Source: Dichotomicrobium sp964540795
GTDB taxonomy: Bacteria > Pseudomonadota > Alphaproteobacteria > Rhizobiales > Rhodomicrobiaceae
Reading direction: 5' to 3'
DNA length: 64,000 bases
Assembly: GCA_964540795.1 (NCBI GenBank)
Contig: CAZINX010000006.1
Coordinates: 62,001 to 126,000, forward strand
Under the pieces are notes generated by a model, which worked only from the letters and a program-made list of their open reading frames with translations, made no database searches and had not been told where the DNA came from. Made by a program: the position numbers and the translations under genes. How positions within the stretch are numbered: position 1 is the first letter of the stretch; every line of letters starts with the position of its first letter. Below, piece after piece: positions 45,092 through 54,093 of the stretch.

Positions 45092-46297
45092 ATGACGGAT
45101 GGTCCGTTAATGCTGTTCGACGACAAGAATTTCACGATCGGCATTGAAGAAGAATATCTGCTGGTCGATCCGGCGACGCGCGATCTGGTGGCCGACCCGC
45201 CCCCTGCGATGATGGAGGCCTGCCAGACGGCGCTCAGCGGCGCGACGCTCGGGGAGGTCAGCCCGGAGTTTCTGCGCTCGCAGATCGAGATCGGCACGCG
45301 GGTCTGCGCCTCGATCCAGGAGGCGCGGGCGACGCTGGCGGAAATCCGCGCGACGCTGGCCCGCATGGCCAATCAGCACGGTATGGCTCTGGTCGCCGCC
45401 TCGACGCATCCCTTCGCGCAGTGGAACCTGCAGGCGCACACCGACCGCGACCGTTACAACACGCTTGCGGAGGACCTGCAGGTCGTCGTGCGCCGTTTGC
45501 TGATCTGCGGGATGCATGTGCATATCGGCATCGACGATGACGACACGCGCATCGACCTGCTGAATCAGGCCGTCTATTTCATGCCGCACCTGCTTGCGCT
45601 GTCCTCCTCCTCGCCGTTCTGGAAGGGGGAGGTCACAGGGCTGAAATCCTATCGGCTGTCGGTATTCGACGAGTTGCCGCGCACCGGCCTGCCCGCGCAG
45701 TTCGACAGCTTCGGCGAGTATCAGCGCACGGTCGATGTTCTCGTGCGGGCCGGGGTGATCGAGGACGCCACCAAAATCTGGTGGGACCTGCGGCCGTCGG
45801 CGAAGTTCCCGACGCTGGAAATGCGCGTGCCGGACGTCTGCACGCTGATGGACGACGCCATCACCATTGCCGCGCTGTTCGCGTGCATCTGCCGGATGCT
45901 TTATCGCCTGCGCCGCGAGAACAAGCGGTGGCGGGCCTACACAAATTTCCTGCTGACGGAAAACCGCTGGCGGGCGCAGCGCTACGGCATCGAAAAGGGC
46001 ATGATCGACTTCGGCCGCGGCCAGATCATCGGCTTCAGCGAGTTGATGGACGAATTGCTTGTGCTGATCGGTGAGGATGCCGACGCGCTGGGAATGCGCG
46101 CGGAGGTCGAGAACGTGCACACGATCCTTGCGCGGGGCACCAGCGCGGATCGCCAGCTTGCGGTTTATCAGGCCGCGCTGGCCAGCGGCATGAGCGAGCG
46201 GGCTGCGCAGAACGCGGTGGTGGACCGGCTGATCGAGGAGACGGTGGCGGGCACTTCGGCAGCGCTCGGCCCCCGCGCCGCCGTAACGGCGGAGTAG
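45092..46297 (+). CDS. Carboxylate-amine ligase, YbdK/GCS2 family
   Basis: 401 aa ATP-dependent ligase of the glutamate-cysteine ligase type 2 family. It has the opening TIGIEEEYLLVD (metal/ATP-binding Glu residues), the ICGMHVHIGIDD block and the C-terminal KFPTLEMRVPDV. E. coli YbdK has weak glutamate-cysteine ligase activity, but the physiological substrates of this subgroup are unknown. The ATG at 45092 has AAGAGG eight bases upstream. It is probably co-transcribed with the VIT gene. Confidence 0.9.
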   Translation: MTDGPLMLFDDKNFTIGIEEEYLLVDPATRDLVADPPPAMMEACQTALSGATLGEVSPEFLRSQIEIGTRVCASIQEARATLAEIRATLARMANQHGMALVAASTHPFAQWNLQAHTDRDRYNTLAEDLQVVVRRLLICGMHVHIGIDDDDTRIDLLNQAVYFMPHLLALSSSSPFWKGEVTGLKSYRLSVFDELPRTGLPAQFDSFGEYQRTVDVLVRAGVIEDATKIWWDLRPSAKFPTLEMRVPDVCTLMDDAITIAALFACICRMLYRLRRENKRWRAYTNFLLTENRWRAQRYGIEKGMIDFGRGQIIGFSELMDELLVLIGEDADALGMRAEVENVHTILARGTSADRQLAVYQAALASGMSERAAQNAVVDRLIEETVAGTSAALGPRAAVTAE

Positions 46298-46328
46298 GCC
46301 GGGACGCGCGGCCCCGGCCGGAACGTTT

Positions 46329-46967
46329 CTAGCTCTCGGTTTCGTAGAAGAGTTCGGTGTTGATTTCGATCTCCACCCAGTCCGAGACGACCGGCGCGAA
46401 GCGGCCGAGATCGAAGTCGCTGCGCAGCACGCGCCCCGTTGCGGTGAAGCCGGCGGCCTGGCGGCCCTTGTACTGATCGTTGAACGCCGCGAGGGGGTGC
46501 TCGCCGGAATAGTTGAGCTGAACGTCCAGGGTCACCGGCCTGGTGATCCCCTTGATCGTGAGATCGCCGGTCATGCGGCCGCTATCGGGGCCGGTGCGCA
46601 CCACCTCGGTGGTCTCGAAGGTGATCTCCTGATGCTCCTCGACATGGAAGAAGTCGCTGCTGCGCAAATGATCGTCGAAATCGGCAACGCCGGAATCCAC
46701 GCTGGCCGGGTCGATCGTGACCTCGACCGCGCTGTTCGACACGTCTTCCTCATCGAAGGTCACTGTGCCCGAATAGTCCGCAAACCGGAGCGACTGCTCG
46801 CTCAGACCCAGATGGTTCCAGGTAATGCGGATCTGCGTGTGGTTCTTGTCAAACTGGTAGGTCTGCGGCTCGGCAAGCGCGTCCGTGCTCGGCAGCGCGA
46901 GGAGCGCGGCGCCGAACAGCCCGGCGAGGGCGAACGAACTGCCAGCCAGAAATCCTTTCCAAGCCAT
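46329..46967 (-). CDS. YceI-family periplasmic lipid-binding protein
   Basis: 212 aa. A signal peptide (residues 1-33, ending DALA) precedes a lipocalin-like YceI domain beginning YQFDKNHTQIRITWNHLG, with the typical ADFDDHLRSSDFF, MTGDLTIKGITRPVTLDV and WVEIEINTEL segments. YceI proteins bind polyisoprenoid molecules. The ATG at 46967 is preceded by GGGAGA; a TTG one codon earlier is not needed. Confidence 0.94.
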   Translation of the reverse strand: MAWKGFLAGSSFALAGLFGAALLALPSTDALAEPQTYQFDKNHTQIRITWNHLGLSEQSLRFADYSGTVTFDEEDVSNSAVEVTIDPASVDSGVADFDDHLRSSDFFHVEEHQEITFETTEVVRTGPDSGRMTGDLTIKGITRPVTLDVQLNYSGEHPLAAFNDQYKGRQAAGFTATGRVLRSDFDLGRFAPVVSDWVEIEINTELFYETES

Positions 46968-47115
46968 CAAAGTCTCCCTGTCTCAAATGATTTCGCCGGT
47001 TGGACCGGAATACCGCTCAAGGGCGACTGATCGTCCTGCGTCATCCGGCCGTCGCTATGCAGGTATCCCGCGATTGCGGCGGATCAAGCGGGGCGCGGTC
47101 ACGAAAATTTGACCT

Positions 47116-47874
47116 TCAGGCCAGATTCAGGCTCATCCCGCCATCGACCATCATGCCTTCGCCGGTGGTGTAGGCGGAGTCGTCGCTGGCGAAGAAAAGC
47201 GCGGCCTTCGCGACTTCCTCGGGCGTGCCGAAGCGGCGCATCGGCATCTGCGCGATGAGCGCCTTTGAGAGGTGCGGATTGTTGGTGTAGCGGTCCGTCA
47301 GGGTGGTCGGGATGAAGCCGGGGCAGAGGTAGTTAACGCGTATGTTGTAAGGCGCGAACTCCACGGCCAGGCTGCGGGATAGCCCGGCGATGGCGGCCTT
47401 CGCGGTTGAATAGGCCGAGAGCTGGCGCGCGTGCTGCGTCGCCATGATGGAGGACAGGTTGACGATCGCCGCGCCGTCGGCCGCCTTCAAAAGCGGAAAG
47501 GCCGCGCGCGTCACGCGCACCGTGCCCCACAGATGCGGGTTCAGCACCCGCTCCCAGTCGGCGTCTTCCATGTGCCGGAAATCGGCGCGCAGCAGGTTGC
47601 CGGCGTTATTGACGAGGACGTGCAGCTTGCCATGCTCGCGCTCGATGTCTGCGAAGACATGCGCGATGGCGTCCGGGTCGGTCACATCCAGCTTGGCGTG
47701 CGACGCGCGGCCGCCTTCCGCCTGGATGGCCTCGGCCCCGGCCTGAACGCCCGCCTCATCGAGGTCGGTCAGGATCACATGCGCGCCCTCGGCGGCGAAC
47801 AGCTTGCACATGGCAAAACCCAGCCCGCCGGCCGCGCCGGTCACAAGCGCGATACGCTCAGCAAGACGCCCCAC
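47116..47874 (-). CDS. SDR-family oxidoreductase
   Basis: 252 aa classical short-chain dehydrogenase. The cofactor motif is TGAAGGLGFA (near residue 13), the NNAG motif is LVNNAGN, and the catalytic Ser and Tyr-x3-Lys lie in NLSSIMA and YSTAK. Asp at the end of the second strand (LTDLDEAG) suggests NAD(H). I prefer the GTG at 47874, with GGGGGAG six bases upstream, to the TTG at 47892. The substrate is unknown. Confidence 0.92.
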   Translation of the reverse strand: MGRLAERIALVTGAAGGLGFAMCKLFAAEGAHVILTDLDEAGVQAGAEAIQAEGGRASHAKLDVTDPDAIAHVFADIEREHGKLHVLVNNAGNLLRADFRHMEDADWERVLNPHLWGTVRVTRAAFPLLKAADGAAIVNLSSIMATQHARQLSAYSTAKAAIAGLSRSLAVEFAPYNIRVNYLCPGFIPTTLTDRYTNNPHLSKALIAQMPMRRFGTPEEVAKAALFFASDDSAYTTGEGMMVDGGMSLNLA

Positions 47875-47958
47875 GGCAGTCTCCCCCTGCAATTGGTGCT
47901 ACGGCAGCTCACCATGTCGCGGCCCGCGCGTTGAAGCAAGCGGGTTGCGCCCTCGTCC

Positions 47959-48411
47959 TCAGGCGCGTTCGTCCTTGGGCGACTCCATGACCACATAGGA
48001 CGTGATTGAGGTAACTTGCGGCAGCGTGCCAAGGACATCGGTATGGAACACCTTGTAGGCCGCGAGGTCGGCGACTTCCACGCGCAGCAAATATTCGATA
48101 GCGCCCGTCACGTTATGGCACTCCAGCACTTCCGGGGCGGTGGCGATCGACCGCTCGAAGGCTTCCTGCGCGCCCTTGGAGTGATCGGACAGCCCCACCG
48201 CGACATAGGCGACGAAGCCGGTGCCCAAAACGCTGCGGTCGAGCACCGCGCGGTATTTGCGGATCACGCCGCTGCGCTCCAGCTCCTGCACGCGGCGCAG
48301 GCAGGCGGAAGAGGACAGGCCCACGCGCCGGGCCAGTTCGGTGTTGCTGATGCGTCCGTCCCGAGTCAGTTCGCGCAATATTTTGTCGTCAATCGCGTCG
48401 ATATTCGCCAT
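47959..48411 (-). CDS. Lrp/AsnC-family transcriptional regulator
   Basis: 150 aa. The N-terminal winged helix (DAIDDKILRELTRDGRISNT, then LARRVGLSSSACLRRVQELE) is followed by the RAM ligand-binding domain. Start MANIDAIDD at 48411; upstream in-frame sequence belongs to the divergent lysE gene. It lies divergently, 72 bp from a LysE-family exporter, the usual arrangement of an amino-acid-sensing regulator and its target exporter. Confidence 0.94.
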   Translation of the reverse strand: MANIDAIDDKILRELTRDGRISNTELARRVGLSSSACLRRVQELERSGVIRKYRAVLDRSVLGTGFVAYVAVGLSDHSKGAQEAFERSIATAPEVLECHNVTGAIEYLLRVEVADLAAYKVFHTDVLGTLPQVTSITSYVVMESPKDERA

Positions 48412-48412
48412 T

Positions 48413-48465
48413 TGTTGCGAGAAACCTTTTTTCTGACCAAAGAAAGCAAGAAAGCTGCGGCAACA
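48413..48465. promoter_or_regulatory. Lrp/LysE intergenic dyad
   Basis: The 72-bp divergent region has TGTTGC (48413-48418) and its complement GCAACA (48460-48465) flanking an A/T-rich stretch with runs of A and T. This is a plausible operator for the adjacent Lrp-type regulator, but the half-sites are short, so confidence is low. Confidence 0.3.
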
Positions 48466-48483
48466 TTCGCATATCGTTGAAGA

Positions 48484-49077
48484 ATGAGCCACGAAATTGT
48501 CATAGCCCTTGCAGCTTTTGCGTTTGTCTCGTCGATCACGCCGGGACCGAACAATCTCATGCTGATGGCGTCCGGCGCGAATTTCGGTTTGCGCCGCACC
48601 GTGCCGCACATGCTCGGCGTGGCCATCGGGTTTACCGTGATGATCGTGCTGGTAGGCGCGGGCCTGATGGAGCTGTTCGACGCCTATCCCGCGAGCTACA
48701 CCGTGCTCAAGATCTTCAGCGTGGTTTATCTGCTCTATCTGGCGTGGAAGATCACGCTTGCCGCCGCGCCCGATGGCAAGGCCGGATCTGGCCGCCCGCT
48801 GACCTTCATCCAGGCGGCACTGTTCCAATGGGTGAACCCAAAGGCCTGGGCAATGGCGCTGACGGCGATCAGCGTCTATGCGCCCTCCAAAAGTCTCACC
48901 GGCGTCGCGCTGGTGGCGGCGGTGTTCGGGCTTATCAACCTGCCGTCGATCAGCTTCTGGACGGTGCTGGGCAAGCAGGCCCAGCGCGTGCTGACGAATC
49001 CGGCGCGCCGTCAGGCGTTCAACATCGTCATGGCCGCGCTGCTGGTCGGCTCGCTTTATCCGGTGCTGGCCTGGTAG
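48484..49077 (+). CDS. LysE-family translocator
   Basis: 197 aa, six-helix amino acid exporter of the LysE/RhtB family. The N-terminal motif SITPGPNNLMLMASG and the later FQWVNPKAWAMAL are diagnostic. It probably exports an amino acid or homoserine-lactone-like compound under control of the divergent Lrp-type regulator. Its stop abuts the gor stop on the opposite strand with no gap. Confidence 0.93.
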   Translation: MSHEIVIALAAFAFVSSITPGPNNLMLMASGANFGLRRTVPHMLGVAIGFTVMIVLVGAGLMELFDAYPASYTVLKIFSVVYLLYLAWKITLAAAPDGKAGSGRPLTFIQAALFQWVNPKAWAMALTAISVYAPSKSLTGVALVAAVFGLINLPSISFWTVLGKQAQRVLTNPARRQAFNIVMAALLVGSLYPVLAW

Positions 49078-50460
49078 CTATTCGGCCGCCTGCGCGGTCC
49101 GCGGCTGCAACTTTTCGCGCATCGTCACGAGTTCTTCCGCCGCCGACGGGTGCAGCGCCATCGTCGCGTCGAAGTCCGCCTTGGTCGCGCCCATGCGCAT
49201 GGGGATCGCCGCGATCTGCGCCATTTCCGCGGCGTCCGGCCCGAAGATGTGCACGCCCAGCACGCAGTCCGACTCCTGATCGACGATCAGCTTCATCACC
49301 ATCTGCTCGTCGCGCCCGGAGAGCGTATGCTTCATCGGCTTGAACCGCGCCATATAGATGTCGATACCCGTCTCGCGCTCGCTTGCCTCCGCTTCGGTCA
49401 GCCCGACCGTGCCAATCTCCGGCTGCGAGAACACGGCTGTGGGGATATAGCTGTGATCGACCTCCTGCGGGTTGTCCTTGAACGCCGTCTCGACGAAGCG
49501 CACGCCCTCGTCGATGGCCACCGGGGTCAGCGCAACGCGGTGCGTCACGTCACCGATGGCGTAGATGTACGGCACGGATGAGCGGGAATATTCGTCCACC
49601 ACGACATACCCGTTCCAGCCGCGCTCAACGCCGAGTTCGGTGAGGCCCAGTCCTTCGGTGTTCGGGACGCGGCCGGTTGCGAACATCACAACGTCCGTCT
49701 CGATCGCGCCGCCGCCGCGCAAGCGAACCGACAGCACGTCGCCCTCGCGCTCGATCTCGGCCAACTCGGTATGCGTGAGGATGTCGATGCCCTTGTGGCG
49801 CATATGGTCGGCGCAGGCGTTGCGCATGTCGTCATCGAAGCCGCGCAGGATCTGATCGGCGCGATAGGCGAGCTTAACGTCCGCGCCGAGGCCCGCGAAG
49901 ATGCCGGCGAACTCAACCGCGATATAGCCGCCGCCGACGATCAGAACGCGCTTCGGCAACTCGGGCAGGTGGAAAGCCTCGTCCGACGTGATGCCGTGCT
50001 CCACGCCGGGGATGTCCGGCATCCAGGGCCGCCCGCCCGTTGCGATCAGGATGGTTTCGGCGGTGACTTCGCGGCCGTCGGCGCTCAGGCGGATGGTGTG
50101 CGGGCCAGCCAGGACGGCGCGGCTGTGGAACAGCTCGACGCCCGCGCGCTCCAGATTGCGGGTATAGGCCGCGTTCAGCCGGTCGATCTCCTTGTCCTTG
50201 TTGGCGATCAGCGTCGCCCAGTCGAAGCGCGCGCCTTCCACCGTCCAGCCGAAGCCCGCCGCATCCTCGATCGCCTCGCCAAAATGGCTGGCGTAGACAA
50301 GCAGCTTCTTCGGCACGCAGCCGCGGATAACGCATGTACCGCCAACGCGGTCCTGCTCGGCGATGGCCACGCGCTTGCCGAGCTGCGCCGTCAGCCGCGC
50401 CGCGCGCACTCCGCCGGAGCCCGCCCCGATGACAAACAGATCGTAGTCGTAGTCGCTCAT
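49078..50460 (-). CDS. gor: Glutathione-disulfide reductase
   Basis: 460 aa FAD-containing NADPH-dependent reductase. The redox-active disulfide is Cys43-Cys48 in GGTCVIRGCVPKK. The FAD motif is FVIGAGSGGVRAA and the second nucleotide motif VGGGYIAVEFAG. The C-terminal active-site His is in LHPSAAEE (Ser where most family members have Thr). It keeps glutathione reduced and fits with the Atm1-type exporter elsewhere in the window. It is 10 bp downstream of rpiA. Confidence 0.97.
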   Translation of the reverse strand: MSDYDYDLFVIGAGSGGVRAARLTAQLGKRVAIAEQDRVGGTCVIRGCVPKKLLVYASHFGEAIEDAAGFGWTVEGARFDWATLIANKDKEIDRLNAAYTRNLERAGVELFHSRAVLAGPHTIRLSADGREVTAETILIATGGRPWMPDIPGVEHGITSDEAFHLPELPKRVLIVGGGYIAVEFAGIFAGLGADVKLAYRADQILRGFDDDMRNACADHMRHKGIDILTHTELAEIEREGDVLSVRLRGGGAIETDVVMFATGRVPNTEGLGLTELGVERGWNGYVVVDEYSRSSVPYIYAIGDVTHRVALTPVAIDEGVRFVETAFKDNPQEVDHSYIPTAVFSQPEIGTVGLTEAEASERETGIDIYMARFKPMKHTLSGRDEQMVMKLIVDQESDCVLGVHIFGPDAAEMAQIAAIPMRMGATKADFDATMALHPSAAEELVTMREKLQPRTAQAAE

Positions 50461-50470
50461 TCTTGCCCCG

Positions 50471-51175
50471 TTAGGTTTCCGCCGCCGGCTCCAGAACGCG
50501 CACGCCGTCAGCCCCGCCGATCAGCGCCGCATCGGCCATGTCAATGAACATTCCGTGCTCGATCACGCCCGGGATCATGGTCAGCATGTCGCCCAGCAAC
50601 GCCGGGTCCGGGATCGCGCCGAAATGGCAGTCCGCGATGTAGTGGCCGCCATCGGTGCGGAACGGGCCATCCGCGCCTTCGCGCAACCGCACCTCGCCAT
50701 CGCAGCCTGCCTCGCGGCCAACCATGCCGATCATCCGCAGGGTCGCCTGCGCGCCGAACGGTTCCACCTCGATGGGCAGCGCAAACGCGCCGAGGCCGCT
50801 GACCAGCTTGCTCTCATCCGCGATCACCACGAAGCGCTGCGACGCCATCGCCACGATCTTCTCGCGCAAGAGCGCGCCGCCGCCGCCCTTGATGAGGCTG
50901 AGCGACGGGTCGATCTCGTCGGCTCCGTCGATGGTCAGGTCCAGTTCGCCGGTGCTGTCGAGGGTTGCGAGCGGGATGCCGGCGGCCTGCGCCTGCTCTC
51001 CGGTCGCGATCGAAGTCGGCACGCACTGGATCTCAAGCCCCTCGCGCACCCGCGCTCCGAGCATGTCGATGAAGGCCGCCGCGGTGGAGCCGGTGCCCAG
51101 CCCGACCTTCATGCCAGGCTCCACCAGCTCGAGCGCGGCTTCGGCGGCCCGTTGCTTATGGCCAGCGGCGCTCAC
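50471..51175 (-). CDS. rpiA: Ribose-5-phosphate isomerase A
   Basis: 234 aa pentose phosphate pathway enzyme. Motifs are VGLGTGSTAAAFI (phosphate loop), TIDGADEIDPSLSLIKGGGGALLREK (catalytic Asp and Lys) and the VIADESKLV segment. The start overlaps the gabD stop by 4 bp (ATGA); gor follows after 10 bp. Confidence 0.98.
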   Translation of the reverse strand: MSAAGHKQRAAEAALELVEPGMKVGLGTGSTAAAFIDMLGARVREGLEIQCVPTSIATGEQAQAAGIPLATLDSTGELDLTIDGADEIDPSLSLIKGGGGALLREKIVAMASQRFVVIADESKLVSGLGAFALPIEVEPFGAQATLRMIGMVGREAGCDGEVRLREGADGPFRTDGGHYIADCHFGAIPDPALLGDMLTMIPGVIEHGMFIDMADAALIGGADGVRVLEPAAET

Positions 51176-52629
51176 CGGCCAAGCCCCGACATCATGATGT
51201 ATTTCATCTCGACGAATTCCTCGATGCCGTGATGAGAGCCTTCGCGGCCGAGGCCGGACTCTTTCACACCGCCGAACGGCGCCAGCTCGGTCGAGATCAC
51301 GCCTTCGTTGACGCCGACCATGCCGAATTCCAGCCCTTCCGACACGCGCCAGGCGCGGCCCAGATCCTTCGTGTAGAAATAGGCGGCGAGGCCCGAAGGC
51401 GTGTCGTTCGCCGTGGCGATGGCTTCTTCCTCGCTGTGGAAGCGGAACAGCGGCGCGACCGGACCGAAGGTCTCCTCGTTCGCCAGACGCATGTCGCTGG
51501 TCACCTCAGTCAGGATCGTCGGCTCATAGAAGGTCCGGCCCAGTGCATGGCGCTTGCCGCCGGTGAGAATCTTCGCGCCCTTCTCGACCGCGTCGGCCAC
51601 ATGCGCCTCGACCTTTTGCAGCGCCTGCTCATTGATGAGCGGGCCTTGCATCACCTCGGCTTCGGTGGCGCGGCCCACCTTCATCTCGCGGACCTTCTCC
51701 GCCAGCTTCGCCGCGAAGGCGTCGTAGACGCCGTCCTGCACCAGGATGCGGTTGGCGCACACGCAAGTCTGACCGGTATTGCGGTATTTCGAGGCCATGG
51801 CGCCGGCGACCGCACGGTCGAGATCTGCGTCGTCGAAAACGATGAACGGCGCGTTGCCGCCCAGCTCAAGCGCGACCTTCTTCACCGTACCCGCGGCCTG
51901 TTCCATCAGCAGCTTGCCCACTCGGGTCGAGCCAGTGAAGCCGATCAGGCGCACCAGCGGGTTCGAGGTCATTTCGGAGCCAATCGCGGCTGCGCCCTCC
52001 GCATCGCTCGTCACCATGTTGAGCACGCCAGCGGGAACGCCGGCCTCCTCTGCAAGCTGCATAAGCGCCAGCGCCGTCAGCGGCGTGTCCGGCGCGGGCT
52101 TGCAGACTACGGTGTTACCGGTTGCGAGCGCAGGGGCGACCTTTCGCGTGATCATTGCCAGCGGGAAGTTCCACGGCGTGATCGCCGCGACCACACCCAT
52201 CGGCTGCTTGATGACGAGGATGCGGGCATCGGGGCGCGGTGTCGGGATGGTTTCGCCATAGACGCGCTTTGCCTCTTCGGCGAAGAACTCGATGAAGGAG
52301 GCGCCATAGGCCACCTCGCCGCGCGCCTCGGCCAGCGGCTTGCCCTGTTCCGCGCTCATCAGATGCGCGAGTTCCTCCGCGTGCGCCTGCACGAGGTCGA
52401 ACCAGCGGCGCAGGATCTGGCTGCGCTCCCTGGCCAGCTGGCCCGCCCAGGCCGGGAACGCGGCATGGGCCGCGTCGATGGCCGCCGAGGTCTCCGCCGC
52501 GCCGAAATTCGGCACGCGCGCCAGCTCTTCGCCGGTCGCCGGGTCGGTAACGGGCACGCTGGGCTGGCCGGTCCACTCGCCGTTCACGTAACATTGCTGG
52601 CGCACCAGGCTCTGCGCGATCTGATCCAT
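51172..52629 (-). CDS. gabD: Succinate-semialdehyde dehydrogenase
   Basis: 485 aa aldehyde dehydrogenase of the GabD group. The general base Glu is in ALELGGNAPF (near 256) and the nucleophile Cys in NTGQTCVCANR (near 290). Other typical blocks are TPWNFPLAMITRKVAPALA and GFTGSTRVGK. It would oxidise succinic semialdehyde to succinate, for instance after 4-aminobutyrate transamination. Related semialdehyde substrates cannot be excluded. It begins the gabD-rpiA-gor operon. Confidence 0.93.
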   Translation of the reverse strand: MDQIAQSLVRQQCYVNGEWTGQPSVPVTDPATGEELARVPNFGAAETSAAIDAAHAAFPAWAGQLARERSQILRRWFDLVQAHAEELAHLMSAEQGKPLAEARGEVAYGASFIEFFAEEAKRVYGETIPTPRPDARILVIKQPMGVVAAITPWNFPLAMITRKVAPALATGNTVVCKPAPDTPLTALALMQLAEEAGVPAGVLNMVTSDAEGAAAIGSEMTSNPLVRLIGFTGSTRVGKLLMEQAAGTVKKVALELGGNAPFIVFDDADLDRAVAGAMASKYRNTGQTCVCANRILVQDGVYDAFAAKLAEKVREMKVGRATEAEVMQGPLINEQALQKVEAHVADAVEKGAKILTGGKRHALGRTFYEPTILTEVTSDMRLANEETFGPVAPLFRFHSEEEAIATANDTPSGLAAYFYTKDLGRAWRVSEGLEFGMVGVNEGVISTELAPFGGVKESGLGREGSHHGIEEFVEMKYIMMSGLGR

Positions 52630-52770
52630 GTCGTCCTCCTGTCGTTAAATCGAGGTCGGCCCGGCCATGCCGGTTGCGTGGCTGGCGGGCATGTTTATGT
52701 TCAAGCTGCCGGGCAAAACTTTCGTGTCACCCTAACCCAGGAGCCGCGCAGGGCGCGCGTCATTTCGCCA

Positions 52771-53481
52771 ATGGATATTCATCCCAGCATAAGCGGCCTC
52801 GCCGGCGCGACGGTTGTTTTCGATCTCGACGGGACCATGATCCACACCGCGCCCGATCTGGTGCGCGCGACGAACCATGTCATGGCCCAGTCCGGTTTGC
52901 CGCCCGCCCCCGCGGAGATCATTACGCCCGCTGTCGGCGGCGGGGCCCGGGCGATGATCGTGGCGGCGCTCCATTCGGCGGGGCAGGCGCCCGATGAAGC
53001 GGATATGGAGCCGCTGCTCGATACCTTCACGCAGTTTTACATGGCCAATATCGCAGAGGAAAGCCATCCGTTCCCCGGCCTGATCGACGCGCTGGATTTT
53101 TTTGCCGCCGCGCGGGTGTTCCTGGGCGTTTGCACGAACAAGCGGCAGGCGAACGCAACGCTGCTGCTGCACACGCTTCAGCTTGACGGCTATTTCGGCG
53201 CGATCGTCGGGGCGGACGTGCTGACGGTGCGCAAGCCGCACCCGGATCACCTGATCGAGACGGTCAAGCGCGCCGGCGGCGACCCGGCATTGGCGGTGAT
53301 GGTCGGCGACAGCCGGCCTGATATCGAAGCCGCGCGCGCCGCGGGCATTCCGGCGATCGCGGTGCCGCATGGTTATTCGCCCGAGCCGGTGGAGAGCCTC
53401 GCGCCGGACCGGATCGTCGCCGATCTCGCCGAACTGCCCGAGGCGGTGATGGCGCTGCTGGGCGAGGTCGGCGCGCGGTAG
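52771..53481 (+). CDS. gph: Phosphoglycolate phosphatase (HAD family)
   Basis: 236 aa HAD-superfamily phosphatase. Motif I is VVFDLDGTMIHTAPDL (nucleophile Asp), motif II LGVCTNKR, motif III KPHPDHL, and motif IV VGDSRPDIEAA. It probably removes 2-phosphoglycolate formed in DNA repair or by Rubisco, though the specificity in this subgroup is broad. I chose the ATG at 52771. The frame is open far upstream, antisense to gabD, but that part is not coding. Confidence 0.9.
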   Translation: MDIHPSISGLAGATVVFDLDGTMIHTAPDLVRATNHVMAQSGLPPAPAEIITPAVGGGARAMIVAALHSAGQAPDEADMEPLLDTFTQFYMANIAEESHPFPGLIDALDFFAAARVFLGVCTNKRQANATLLLHTLQLDGYFGAIVGADVLTVRKPHPDHLIETVKRAGGDPALAVMVGDSRPDIEAARAAGIPAIAVPHGYSPEPVESLAPDRIVADLAELPEAVMALLGEVGAR

Positions 53482-53506
53482 AGGGCGGCAAGCGGGCGTG
53501 AAAGGC

Positions 53507-53535
53507 TTGACCGCACGCGCCGCGGCGCACTAGAT
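53507..53535 (+). promoter_or_regulatory. Promoter of tRNA-Val
   Basis: TTGACC (53507-53512) and CTAGAT (53530-53535) are separated by 17 bp. This resembles alphaproteobacterial housekeeping promoters (TTGAC and GCTANAWC type), about 38 bp before the tRNA. Confidence 0.5.
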
Positions 53536-53572
53536 AGCGGCAATGCGGCGAATACGCTGCCTCACGCCTTGC

Positions 53573-53647
53573 GGGCGCGTAGCTCAGCGGGAGAGCGTTC
53601 CGTTCACACCGGAAAGGTCACTGGTTCAATCCCAGTCGCGCCCACCA
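53573..53647 (+). tRNA. tRNA-Val (CAC)
   Basis: 75 nt including an encoded CCA. The acceptor stem GGGCGCG pairs with CGCGCCC, and the discriminator base is A. The D arm is GCTC/GAGC. The anticodon arm TTCCG-TTCACAC-CGGAA gives anticodon CAC at 53605-53607, reading GUG valine. The T arm is ACTGG-TTCAATC-CCAGT. All stems pair fully. Confidence 0.96.
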
Positions 53648-53765
53648 CTCAAGCCCCTGTTTCTCCCCAAGTTTCTGAATCACGACTGCAACGCGCTCCG
53701 CAAGAGATTGCAAGCCGAGCTTCTCGAAGGCGTCGCGCGAATGCGGACTCGCCGTGTGGCCCCTG

Positions 53766-53803
53766 AAAAAAGCAAAGGACCTCGGCGGGTGTCCGCGAGG
53801 TCC
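53766..53803 (-). terminator. Intrinsic terminator of the cryptic unit
   Basis: Read on the minus strand, GGACCTCG (53803-53796) and CGAGGTCC (53784-53777) form an 8-bp stem with an 11-nt loop, followed by TTTGCTTTTTT. There is no T-tract on the plus strand, so it acts on minus-strand transcripts. Confidence 0.75.
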
Positions 53804-53845
53804 TCGTCTGGGGGCGTTTATGCTGGCTGGGCGGCGGACTGCGCT

Positions 53846-53941
53846 CTACGCGGCCATGCCGCATACGGGTGCTTCACTCTTCGCTGCGACCCGCTCTTCA
53901 TTGGCGCGAACGCGCCGCCTCACCGGCTGTCTGATCTTCAT
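53846..53941 (-). CDS. Candidate small protein (31 aa)
   Basis: ATG at 53941, stop TAG at 53846-53848. The product is basic, rich in Arg, Ala and Glu, with a single Cys (begins MKIRQPVRRRV, ends APVCGMAA). It is placed between a strong minus-strand promoter and a terminator, but it has no clear ribosome binding site of its own. Chance occurrence is quite possible. Confidence 0.25.
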   Translation of the reverse strand: MKIRQPVRRRVRANEERVAAKSEAPVCGMAA

Positions 53942-54060
53942 CAGTTGTCACGGGCCGCATTTGCAGTAACTGACTGCTAACGCAAATGGCTGCGCCCGTC
54001 ATTTCGAGATTTTGTTGTCGGAAATGCGCCCTCCAGCGCGCAGAGAAGGCAACGCAACTG

Positions 54061-54093
54061 TCAGGCAGCCTTATAACCCTTGGGTGGAGTCAT
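54061..54093 (-). CDS. Candidate leader peptide (10 aa)
   Basis: ATG at 54093 and stop TGA at 54061-54063 encode MTPPKGYKAA. The AAGGAGG at 54109-54103 is among the strongest ribosome binding sites in the window, with a 9-nt spacer. A short peptide with such a good start signal suggests a leader peptide or the remnant of a longer gene truncated by a stop or frameshift. Confidence 0.35.
   Translation of the reverse strand: MTPPKGYKAA

Noticed and set aside
51229..52770. Long upstream extension of the gph reading frame
   Set aside because: It is antisense to gabD. The HAD protein begins at 52771, close to its motif I.
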